From Bacillota bacterium (GTDB lineage Bacteria; Planctomycetota; UBA8108; UBA1146), in NCBI GenBank assembly GCA_003973385.1, contig QNYK01000043.1:1-54196 (forward strand): a DNA stretch of 54,196 bases, written 5' to 3'. The notes beneath the pieces are model-generated. The model was not told the origin of the DNA and made no database searches. It saw nothing but the letters and a program-made list of their open reading frames with translations. Positions 8,247 to 15,818 of the stretch are shown piece by piece (position 1 is the stretch's first letter; every line of letters begins with the position of its first letter). The translations under genes and the position numbers were made by a program.

Positions 8247-9800
8247 TCAGAGTCCGAGCGCACCGCGAATCCGCTGGTTCAGGGTGGTGTCTGCAGCCTC
8301 ATCGGTGACCACCTCGACGATGAGCGGAGCTCCGACCGAGGCGCGCGCCACCGATTCACGCTGCCACGCGTCTTCATGCTGTGCTGCGACCAGCACCCGC
8401 ACGCCCGGGCCCGGGTGCTTCTGACCTGGCTGCGGCGGATCGGGCAGGCCCTCCATCCCGAACCAGCCTGGTGCCTCAGAGATGTGGGCGACCGTACGCG
8501 GCCAATCGGGATCTCCAATCGCGACCGATGCGATCAGATCTGCGGCTTCTCCACGTCCTGCCAGCACGACACGATCCGCTTGTAGATGGCGCTGCTCGAG
8601 CAGTTGTTCGCGCAACCTCTGAAGGCCAAATCCGACCGTGGCCACATCTTCATCTCGATGATCTTCATCGATCCAGCCCGGACCGGAACTGCCGGAGTAG
8701 ATCGGTTCCACCACCACGATGCAGGGTTCAGGACCGAGTTCCTCTCGCCATGCAGTGAGAACTTCTCCCGCATCTTTTTCGACAGCTGCTAGCCAGATCA
8801 ACAGGGGAGCGCTGCCGGAACTACGAGCAGGCGCGTCGATGCGATAGCGAAGCGGACGCGGCATGAACACGGCCAGTCCACCGGCATGGAGACCCCGTGC
8901 CAGCGGTCGGGTCGCCACGATCCAATCGCCCCTTCGATCACCCTTCTCGACATCGAATCGGTCAAGATCCAGTGACGGAATGATATGTACGGTTTCCGCC
9001 TCGACACCGCTGCGGCGCAACCTCACCTGGTGAGCCACGCCGTCTCCTTCGAGTGTATGAAAGCCACCATTGATGTGGACGACCAGCGCCTCGGGGTACT
9101 CATCGAGGGCACGGACCACCGATTCAGCCATCGTGTTGTCCCACAGGCTTTGAACCTTTTCGAGGCGATCCTCGGGGGACTGACCCGCTGGGGCGTGGCC
9201 ATGGCCTCGGACGGTTCGATCATATCGCTGCCAGTAGCGGTCGCTGTTGGGAAGCAACTGCTCGGCGATGGTGGCCCGGGATTCTTCATCGAGTGCCTCG
9301 AGGCCTCCACCGAAGGCGACCTTTCTCCATACAGGTCTCGGAACATTGGCCGCGATCACTGGAACCCCGGCAATCCGCGCCCATTCGATGATCGGTCGAT
9401 ACCCGGTTTCGTAATTGTTCCACGGATCCGACCCCGCCAGAAACTCATCCTCGCTGATGGAGCCTGCGAGGTAGTCATCGAGGATCCCCTGGCGATCCCG
9501 ACCGAACATCTCGAGCGAGACCACGACAGACCTTCCCGATTGGTGCAGTCCCTTGAGCAGGGCCAGTTCGACCCTGTGAGTCACTTCATCGATGTGCGTT
9601 TCGCCAACGAAGACGACCTGATTGTCGCGCAACCTGGCGATCATCTCATCGAATCCGCTTTCAAGCCCATCCGAGGATCGATGGATGCGCACCAGTTGAT
9701 CGAGGGGATGAACTGAACCGGAACTCGAAGTGACCGGGATGCCGTGACAACCGATGGCCAGCAATGGCAGCAAGATCCAGCAAGGTATAGATCCACTCAC
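8247..9800 (-). CDS. ChaN-family (DUF399) lipoprotein with extra C-terminal domain
   Basis: A 517-residue protein starting with GTG, overlapping the gmhB stop by four bases (GTGA). A signal peptide ends in a lipobox (AIGC, Cys18). The ChaN-like part spans about residues 35-290, with NQVVFVGETHIDEVTH, VVSLEMFGRDRQ, DPWNNYETGYRPIIEWAR, VIAANVPR and VVHINGGFHTLEGDG. ChaN of Campylobacter binds haem; here that is only a family-level hint. ChaN itself is about 280 residues, so the last 200 are extra. That part has alternating strands and helices (CIVVVEPIYSGSSG, ADRVVLAGRGEAADLIASVA) reminiscent of an alpha/beta hydrolase in which the nucleophile Ser is absent (AGRGE). Third gene of the gmhA-gmhB operon. 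Confidence 0.85.
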   Translation of the reverse strand: MSGSIPCWILLPLLAIGCHGIPVTSSSGSVHPLDQLVRIHRSSDGLESGFDEMIARLRDNQVVFVGETHIDEVTHRVELALLKGLHQSGRSVVVSLEMFGRDRQGILDDYLAGSISEDEFLAGSDPWNNYETGYRPIIEWARIAGVPVIAANVPRPVWRKVAFGGGLEALDEESRATIAEQLLPNSDRYWQRYDRTVRGHGHAPAGQSPEDRLEKVQSLWDNTMAESVVRALDEYPEALVVHINGGFHTLEGDGVAHQVRLRRSGVEAETVHIIPSLDLDRFDVEKGDRRGDWIVATRPLARGLHAGGLAVFMPRPLRYRIDAPARSSGSAPLLIWLAAVEKDAGEVLTAWREELGPEPCIVVVEPIYSGSSGPGWIDEDHRDEDVATVGFGLQRLREQLLEQRHLQADRVVLAGRGEAADLIASVAIGDPDWPRTVAHISEAPGWFGMEGLPDPPQPGQKHPGPGVRVLVAAQHEDAWQRESVARASVGAPLIVEVVTDEAADTTLNQRIRGALGL

Positions 9801-10348
9801 TTCAGTCCCCCATGATTCATGATCCAGTCAGAAGCCTCACGAAGGTCCGCGACCTCTGCCGCCGCCGCCAGTCCCGCAGCCAGCGGCACCAGACCTCGAC
9901 CCGTGGCCACCCGTATGCCGATCATGCCGAGGCCGTTGGCCGCCTCGATGTCACAGGGAGAATCCCCGATCATCACCGATCGCCCAAGATCGATGTCGTG
10001 CGCCAGTGCAGCCCGCTCGAACATCTCTGGCCCCGGCTTCCGGCAGCGGCAACCTGCATCGGGCAGATGAGGACAGTACTCCACGGAAGCGATGGGAGCC
10101 CCCCATGACAGTGCATCCTGGCACAACTGCTGATGAATCTGCTCGACCTGTGCCTGTTGCGTCCAGCCTCTACCGATGGCGGACTGATTGGTCACGACCA
10201 CCAACGGCCAGCCCAGTTGTCCCAGAGTCTTCATCGCCTCTGCTGTGAACGGGTAGTAACTGAACTGATCGAGCGAGCGAACAGAATCGACCAGGTAGTG
10301 ATTGATGACCCCGTCCCGGTCGAGGAAGAGTCCTGGCTGGCCACTCAA
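9797..10348 (-). CDS. gmhB: D-glycero-manno-heptose-1,7-bisphosphate 7-phosphatase
   Basis: GmhB removes the 7-phosphate during ADP-heptose synthesis for the LPS core. The 183-residue HAD protein has the DxD nucleophile motif FLDRDGVIN (Asp10, Asp12), VVTNQSAIGRG (motif II), the zinc loop CPHLPDAGCRCRKP that is diagnostic for GmhB among HAD phosphatases, and MIGDSPCDIEAA (motif IV). The start is TTG at 10348, overlapping the gmhA TGA. Its own stop overlaps the chaN start. The tight gmhA-gmhB pair supports a heptose function. Confidence 0.94.
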   Translation of the reverse strand: MSGQPGLFLDRDGVINHYLVDSVRSLDQFSYYPFTAEAMKTLGQLGWPLVVVTNQSAIGRGWTQQAQVEQIHQQLCQDALSWGAPIASVEYCPHLPDAGCRCRKPGPEMFERAALAHDIDLGRSVMIGDSPCDIEAANGLGMIGIRVATGRGLVPLAAGLAAAAEVADLREASDWIMNHGGLK

Positions 10349-10992
10349 GACTCCGATGTTCCCGTCGTCCGCTCGGCGAGAAAACTACGGATCGCGACCC
10401 TGAATCCATGAATGATCATATGGGCCATCACCATGTGGGTATCCTGCGCTGATTGCATCTCCTGGACATCCACATGCATCGGATGGTCGACCATCCCTTT
10501 CAGTCTCCCTCCATCGAAGGCCGTCATCGCAGCGGTCTCGCAGCCCAGTGCGGCTGCACGTTCGATGGCCGAGATCAGGTTGGAAGAATTGCCAGAGCCA
10601 CTCATCGTCAACACCAGGTCACCCGGCCGCGCCCACTGCTGAACCTGCTCGGAAAAGATGGAGTCAAAATCGAGATCGTTTCCGAGCGCCGTGATGGTCG
10701 CAGCACTGTCGTTGAGGCACAGCACTCGCAACCGTTTTGCCTCGGAAAAAGGAATCGCATAGGTGGCGAGATCTTCCGCCAGGTGGGTTGCTGTCGCCGC
10801 ACTTCCTCCGTTGCCAAAGAGCAGCATCTGGCGATCCTGGTGCCAGGCATCGACGACACTGGCAGTGAAGCGGGCGACCACCTCGGTATCGATCTGTTGT
10901 ATCGCCCTCTGACTCCTTCCGAGGTATCCGAGCAGTTCCTGCTGGATCGCGTGCGGATCGGGTCGGGTTCTCGAGTCATCGTTGGGTGCCAA
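10345..10992 (-). CDS. gmhA: Sedoheptulose 7-phosphate isomerase
   Basis: GmhA converts sedoheptulose 7-phosphate to D-glycero-manno-heptose 7-phosphate, the first committed LPS heptose step. The 215-residue protein is a single SIS domain with FGNGGSAATATHLAEDLAT, LNDSAATITALGND, LTMSGSGNSSNLISAI and the C-terminal catalytic-helix motif SAQDTHMVMAHMI (active-site histidine). The start is TTG at 10992 with GGAGGAG upstream. It opens a three-gene operon with gmhB and chaN, transcribed away from the TIM-barrel gene; the 112-base spacer must hold both promoters. Confidence 0.94.
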   Translation of the reverse strand: MAPNDDSRTRPDPHAIQQELLGYLGRSQRAIQQIDTEVVARFTASVVDAWHQDRQMLLFGNGGSAATATHLAEDLATYAIPFSEAKRLRVLCLNDSAATITALGNDLDFDSIFSEQVQQWARPGDLVLTMSGSGNSSNLISAIERAAALGCETAAMTAFDGGRLKGMVDHPMHVDVQEMQSAQDTHMVMAHMIIHGFRVAIRSFLAERTTGTSES

Positions 10993-11104
10993 GGAACTTC
11001 TCCTCCAGTAGCCCTGAAGGATACATCCTCAGGCGCTCCTTCGCCTCTGGACAACTGGACGCTAGGATCCACATCCCGGTTCGACCGGCTCGAAGGGAGC
11101 CCAG

Positions 11105-12145
11105 ATGCTGAGCCTCTCGACCTCGCTGCTGCTGGATCCTCCGCAGTCCTTATCCGACCAGGTGCGATCGATTCTCGATGCGGGCATCCCTGGAGTGGTC
11201 GTGGGAGCGGAGATCGTCACCGATCAGGTCCCTGCGCTGGTGCGAGAAGCGAAAGGCGCTGGATATGCGATGACTGCGCTGGAGGCCCCTCGGCCGGTCG
11301 CTTCAGCCGCGGCGAAGAGCCAGCATCCACGTCTTCGCTGCCCATCGCTGGCATCCGGCGAAGAGACGCAGCGGCAGCTGGCCGAGCAGTCGACCCTCGA
11401 CGCGATCTCGCTGGCGGATCGCCATGAAATCGACGTTGTGATCGTGTCCATCGGAGCGGTACAGCCGGCCGATCTGGTCCGCCGCTGCGAACAGGTGATC
11501 GCCGATACCGACGCCAAACTCGATCGACTGGAAGCCGTCGCGACTCGCGATCCACGGCAGAAGTTTTTCGCAAAGCGATGGACCGAGCAGCAGAAGCGTC
11601 GATTGAGAGATCTGGCCCGTCTCGACGAAGCGATGAGGCAGCGCCGCCAGGTAGCGCTCGATGCACTGTTGAGGAGTCTCGATCCGCTGCTGGAACGGGC
11701 TTCCCGGCACGGCACTCGACTGGCACTTCGAGAAACCTGCCACATCGGCGGCCTCATCGACCGCAGTGGCTTCCTCGAGGTGTATCAGATCTTCCACGGC
11801 GCTCCGCTGCGGCTGGTCGCCGATCCCGCCGCCGCAACCGCCCTCTCCATACTTCAGGGACTCGACCAGGTCCCTTCTCTTCCGGCGGATCAGGATCTCA
11901 TCGAAGGATGCTACCTGCGGGACCTATCCGGGACCCGACCTGGAGCACTGCTTGGCGACGGAGATCTTGATCTCAATGTCAGTTACGACGGTTATTCCGA
12001 CGAATCGACGCGAATCATCGAGGCACCGATGGGAACCGCTGCCGATCGGATTGCGATGGTGGCAAGAACCTGCCGCGAGCTCGGCATCGATGGCGCGCCA
12101 CCCCCGGTGCCGGGAGATCCCATCCCCATCATCGGCGGAAAATAA
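11105..12145 (+). CDS. Xylose-isomerase-like TIM-barrel protein (sugar phosphate isomerase/epimerase family)
   Basis: The 346-residue protein fits the AP-endonuclease-2 TIM-barrel fold: an N-terminal strand LSLSTSLLLD, AGIPGVVVGAEI, EIDVVIVSIGAV, then RHGTRLALRETCHIGGLIDRSG and PLRLVADPAAATALSI, in which Glu, His and Asp residues could bind a metal. A charged helical insert occupies roughly residues 125-195, between strands, and is longer than usual. The substrate cannot be inferred. The start ATG has GGGAG upstream. It is divergent from gmhA and followed by a 500-base stretch without a gene. Confidence 0.8.
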   Translation: MLSLSTSLLLDPPQSLSDQVRSILDAGIPGVVVGAEIVTDQVPALVREAKGAGYAMTALEAPRPVASAAAKSQHPRLRCPSLASGEETQRQLAEQSTLDAISLADRHEIDVVIVSIGAVQPADLVRRCEQVIADTDAKLDRLEAVATRDPRQKFFAKRWTEQQKRRLRDLARLDEAMRQRRQVALDALLRSLDPLLERASRHGTRLALRETCHIGGLIDRSGFLEVYQIFHGAPLRLVADPAAATALSILQGLDQVPSLPADQDLIEGCYLRDLSGTRPGALLGDGDLDLNVSYDGYSDESTRIIEAPMGTAADRIAMVARTCRELGIDGAPPPVPGDPIPIIGGK

Positions 12146-12649
12146 ATCCGTTCACTCCGAGGTGTGAAACGAACCCAGAATCGGGTGTGCGTACCAGAAA
12201 CGCCAGAGACCCGTTATTGCAGGGGGAAAAAAAGAGACCCAACCCAGAAGGGGGAAATTAGGGGAATGTTCCGGGCCGGGTCTTCAGGAACTTGTCAGGA
12301 CCCGGAGACGAACAGATCTCCACTCCGGAGCGGGCCACGCCGTGCGCGTAACTTCCAGAGCAGCGGGAATTCAACAAGACCCTGTCGATTGAAGGACCTG
12401 GAATCCCCTGCATTCCGTCTCACGAGGTTCGGTGTGGATTGTCCACAAACTTCCAACACCCGTCCAGAAAAAAGCCGCCCCCGGCACAGAGTTTTTTTCC
12501 CCTGTTGCCGCAGGTGCTCCGGGCCACTATGCTCAATGGAAGCTTCACAAAGCCTTTCCAGGAACCACCTTGGACCATTCGAGGGTGCAGGAATCAAGCG
12601 TCCGACTCGAGTCTGGCTATTCGAACACCACCGTGAGAGGAGTTTTTTT
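12146..12649 (+). other. 504-base non-coding leader before the aminotransferase
   Basis: This span stays open in the aminotransferase frame but shows no protein family, is rich in homopolymers and has poor codon structure, so I read it as untranslated. It holds a 7-bp hairpin (CCGGGTC at 12276-12282, GACCCGG at 12299-12305, 16-base loop), several A- and G-runs, and a likely promoter at 12505-12533. The 3' end has GAGAGGAG (12634-12641) followed by nine T residues running into the TTG start. No small ORF or known riboswitch was recognised. Confidence 0.55.
12505..12533 (+). promoter_or_regulatory. Sigma-70-like promoter for the aminotransferase-pgi operon
   Basis: TTGCCG (12505-12510) and TATGCT (12528-12533) are separated by 17 bases, the ideal spacing for a housekeeping promoter. 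Transcription would start near 12540, leaving about a 110-base leader before the TTG start of the aminotransferase. This is a pattern match only. Confidence 0.4.
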
Positions 12650-13864
12650 TTGACCATTTCGAAGGGAGTTCTCCTATCTCTCACGAAATCATCCTGGATC
12701 CGCAAGATGTTCGAGGAGGGCAATCGTCTCAAGAGCATCCACGGCGAGGACGGCGTCTTCGATTTCACCCTCGGCAATCCACATCTGCCTCCACCTCCCG
12801 AGTTTGTCGATCGACTTCGAGAACTTGTTAACGGACCGCAGGAGGGAATACACCGCTACATGCCAAACTCTGGCTGGCCACAGGTCAGGGACAAGATCGC
12901 AGTGGACCTGGTGAAGCGAACAGAATTGCCATGGACCGGTTCCCACATCGTGATGACTGTCGGTGCGGGGGGGGCACTCAACATCATCCTCAAGACCCTG
13001 CTCAATCCCGGCGACGAGGTACTTGTCCTCAGCCCTTACTTTGTCGAGTACCTGTTCTACATCCAGAACCACGGCGGGGTCCCTGTCGACTGCCCGACAA
13101 CAGAAGATTTCTGCCCTGATCCTGAGGAACTGCTGTCGAAGGTCACCAGTAGAACCAAGGCTGTCATCATCAACAGCCCGAACAATCCGACAGGCCGTGT
13201 CTACAGTCAGTCCGAGTTGCAGCAATTCTGCGATGCACTGAGGATCGCATCGGAACGCATCGGCCACCCCATCTACCTGATCAGCGATGAACCCTACCGA
13301 AAGATCACCTACGATGGTGTGAAATGCCCGGAGATCGCCCATTGCTATGACGACTCGATCATCATCACTTCCCACTCCAAGGACCTGGGACTGGCGGGTG
13401 ATCGAATCGGCTACCTCGCCGTGCATCCCGCTGCCACCAACCTGCCTGATCTGGTCGCAGGATGCACCTTCTGTAATCGCACGCTCGGGTTCGTCAACGC
13501 TCCCAGCCTGTTTCAACTGGCCATCGCAGATTGCCAGCATGTCACCGTCGATCTCAGCGAGTACGAGCAGAACCGGGCGACCCTCACCAAGCACCTCGCT
13601 CAACTGGGTTTCCGCTTCGTCCAGCCTGGAGGCGCCTTCTTCCTCTTCCCCCACAGCCCCCAAGAGGATGATGTCCAGTTCGTCGAGCAGGCGATGGAAG
13701 AACGGATCCTGGTCGTGCCTGGCACCGGATTTGGCAGGGCGGGCCACTTCAGGCTCTCCTTCGCGGTCCCCAATGAGATGGTCGAGAGGTCGCTTTCCGC
13801 CTGGGAAACACTCGCTGCAAAATGTCCTGCGCTCGGGCGAGATCAGGAGAGGACTCTCGATTGA
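12650..13864 (+). CDS. PLP-dependent aminotransferase (class I/II)
   Basis: I place the start at TTG 12650, preceded by GAGAGGAG with an 8-base T-rich spacer. The resulting N-terminus (LTISKGVLLSLTKSSWIRKMFEEG) matches a known aminotransferase group that begins with a similar SSWIR(K/R)MFEEG segment. The 404-residue protein shows FDFTLGNPHLPPP, RYMPNSGWPQVRD, MTVGAGGALN, NSPNNPTGRVY with the substrate-binding Asn, SDEPYRKI with the PLP-binding Asp, and SHSKDLGLAGDRIGY with the Schiff-base lysine and phosphate-binding Arg. The amino donor is not predictable. The stop overlaps the pgi start, so the two are coupled. Confidence 0.9.
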   Translation: MTISKGVLLSLTKSSWIRKMFEEGNRLKSIHGEDGVFDFTLGNPHLPPPPEFVDRLRELVNGPQEGIHRYMPNSGWPQVRDKIAVDLVKRTELPWTGSHIVMTVGAGGALNIILKTLLNPGDEVLVLSPYFVEYLFYIQNHGGVPVDCPTTEDFCPDPEELLSKVTSRTKAVIINSPNNPTGRVYSQSELQQFCDALRIASERIGHPIYLISDEPYRKITYDGVKCPEIAHCYDDSIIITSHSKDLGLAGDRIGYLAVHPAATNLPDLVAGCTFCNRTLGFVNAPSLFQLAIADCQHVTVDLSEYEQNRATLTKHLAQLGFRFVQPGGAFFLFPHSPQEDDVQFVEQAMEERILVVPGTGFGRAGHFRLSFAVPNEMVERSLSAWETLAAKCPALGRDQERTLD

Positions 13865-15162
13865 GCATCCTGTGGACACCCGTGACCGGAAACGACCGTG
13901 CCCCCTCCTTGCAGTCCCTTCAACAGATCCTGAGAGACCCTCCCGGATTTGTCCGAGCCCTGGATGATGACCATCTGTTGTCGAGGACTGAAGTTGTCGC
14001 CACCACTGTACCCGCCGAGGACTCGATTCTATTGCTGGGGATCGGCGGATCGGTGCTGGGAACTCGTGCCCTCGTGGATGCCCTGGTCCCCTCTGCTGGT
14101 CGGCTCACCGTACTCGACAACATCGATCCTGATGGCGTCGATCGAATCGTATCGAAACTGGATATGAAACGCACGACGGTGCTGGTCATCTCGAAGTCAG
14201 GCTCTACGGCAGAAACATCGGCGCAGTTGCTGAGAATATTTGAAGAGTTGAAGAAGGCGGGTGTGGATCCGGATGAAAAGATCATCGCCATCACCGATCC
14301 ACAGCACGGACCGCTGCGAGCGATGGTGAACTCTCGAGGATGGAGGGCGTTGGATGTCCCTCCAGATGTTGGCGGCCGTTACTCGGTGATGACCGCGGTC
14401 GGCTGGCTCCCCGCTACCCTGTGCGGAATCGACATTCACGCGATTCGAGATGGGGCCCGGGCGGCCCTTGCAGACCTGAGATCTGCAGACATGAGCCACT
14501 CCCTGGTGCGCTGGATCAGCGGGTGGGCCCAGCACCACGCCCAACGCAAGACGGTGGTGATGTTCCCCTACAGAGATCGGCTTCGTACCTTCGGAGATTG
14601 GTTCGCCCAGTTGTGGGCGGAAAGTCTTGGCAAACGCCACGATCTCCACGGCGCCGAGGTGTGGGCGGGCTCCACCCCGATGATCGCCAGAGGCGTGACC
14701 GATCAACACTCTCTCGTACAACTGTTTGCCGAGGGTCCCGACGACAAGCAGTACCTGTTTCTCGATGCGCAGATCGAGACGGCTGATCCACCGATCAACC
14801 CCGAGACGGCGACTCTCCACGATGATCTGGCATACCTCGGCGGCAAGAGTCTGGGGCAACTGCACGCTGCTGAGCAGTCAGGAACGATGGCTGCATTGTC
14901 GGCCTCTGGACGACCCGTCTCGAAGATGACACTCGAAAAACTCGATGCCCAGCACCTCGGCGCGCTGATGCTGACCTGGGAGATGGCGACCCTGATGGCT
15001 GCAGCGGCTCTGCAGGTGGACCCCTTCGATCAACCGGGAGTCGAGGCGGGGAAAGCGATCGCATTTGCCAAGATGGGTCGCGAGGGGTGGAGCGAACAGG
15101 CGCAATCGATCCTTGCGGGAGCACCGGTGGTCGCTCCAGCACCACCGATCCCGGTGGGTTAG
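13861..15162 (+). CDS. pgi: Glucose-6-phosphate isomerase
   Basis: Pgi interconverts glucose 6-phosphate and fructose 6-phosphate in the cytoplasm. The start is TTG 13861, overlapping the aminotransferase stop (TTGA) and preceded by AGGAGAGG with an 8-base spacer; this gives 433 residues, in the range of the short bacterial forms and well below the roughly 550-residue enterobacterial enzyme. Two SIS halves are visible: LLGIGGSVLGTRALVDAL, VISKSGSTAETSAQ, PPDVGGRYSVMTAVG (family signature) and WAESLGKRHDLHG. The C-terminal helix contains MTWE-like LTWEMATLMAAAALQVDPFDQPGVE split over the dimer arm. It converges on the HTH gene with a 12-base gap. Confidence 0.94.
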   Translation: MSILWTPVTGNDRAPSLQSLQQILRDPPGFVRALDDDHLLSRTEVVATTVPAEDSILLLGIGGSVLGTRALVDALVPSAGRLTVLDNIDPDGVDRIVSKLDMKRTTVLVISKSGSTAETSAQLLRIFEELKKAGVDPDEKIIAITDPQHGPLRAMVNSRGWRALDVPPDVGGRYSVMTAVGWLPATLCGIDIHAIRDGARAALADLRSADMSHSLVRWISGWAQHHAQRKTVVMFPYRDRLRTFGDWFAQLWAESLGKRHDLHGAEVWAGSTPMIARGVTDQHSLVQLFAEGPDDKQYLFLDAQIETADPPINPETATLHDDLAYLGGKSLGQLHAAEQSGTMAALSASGRPVSKMTLEKLDAQHLGALMLTWEMATLMAAAALQVDPFDQPGVEAGKAIAFAKMGREGWSEQAQSILAGAPVVAPAPPIPVG

Positions 15163-15174
15163 AAGCGACCCGGC

Positions 15175-15738
15175 TCATCGAGTCGAGGTTGCTTTCCTGC
15201 TCGAGACGAGTCGCACCCGAGCATTCCACTCATCCGCGCTGATCACACCCTTCTGGATCAGCAGTTCGATGAGGGACTGCTGCAGAACAGACGCATCCAG
15301 AGGAAGTTGCGCGGGGGTACTGCTGGCCACTCTTGTGCGCTGGTGACCAGCAGCAGTGGACTTCTTGCCCTGGGTCTTATTTCCCCGGGGTTTTTTCGCT
15401 GCGGGCTGCCCGACCCTGGATCTCCCGGACGCACGTTTTTTTGCAGGCACTGCAGTGTGGTTGTCGATGGCGGACACCTCTGCCTCGAAGAACTCGATCG
15501 GAAGCGAGAAGCGCTCTGCAAGTCGACGGACCAGTGCTCGACTGGGAAAGGACTGCCCATCGAGTACATCCTGGATGGTATTGGGGAGCACACCAATTCC
15601 CTTTGCCAGCCCTGGAACGGTCTCGTGATGGGCATCGATCAGGAAGCGGATCTTGCGAATCACGACCTCGGGAACGAGGGGCCGTTCTTCACCTTGGCGA
15701 TCTCGCACCTTGTTTCTGTTCTTGTCTCGCTGGGGCAT
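15175..15738 (-). CDS. HTH (Xre/Cro-like) regulator with Lys/Ala-rich linker
   Basis: The 187-residue protein has an N-terminal helix-turn-helix (about residues 22-85) with VIRKIRFLIDAHHETVPGLA, GIGVLPNTIQDVLDGQ and LVRRLAERFSLPIEFF, the usual Xre layout. Residues 98-140 are a basic, histone-H1-like linker with AKKRASGRSR, AAKKPRGNK and GKKS. A short C-terminal helical motif follows (SLIELLIQKGVISADEW). The ATG at 15738 has GGAGG upstream. The target is unknown; neighbours are pgi (convergent) and a secreted peptidase gene upstream on the same strand, 80 bases away. Confidence 0.8.
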   Translation of the reverse strand: MPQRDKNRNKVRDRQGEERPLVPEVVIRKIRFLIDAHHETVPGLAKGIGVLPNTIQDVLDGQSFPSRALVRRLAERFSLPIEFFEAEVSAIDNHTAVPAKKRASGRSRVGQPAAKKPRGNKTQGKKSTAAGHQRTRVASSTPAQLPLDASVLQQSLIELLIQKGVISADEWNARVRLVSSRKATSTR

Positions 15739-15818
15739 TCGTCCTCCGGAGTGGGGTTGGCCAGACGGTTCTCATCTTCCTATCGGCACCCGCTGCCACA
15801 ATCTGAAGCCCTTTCTCA

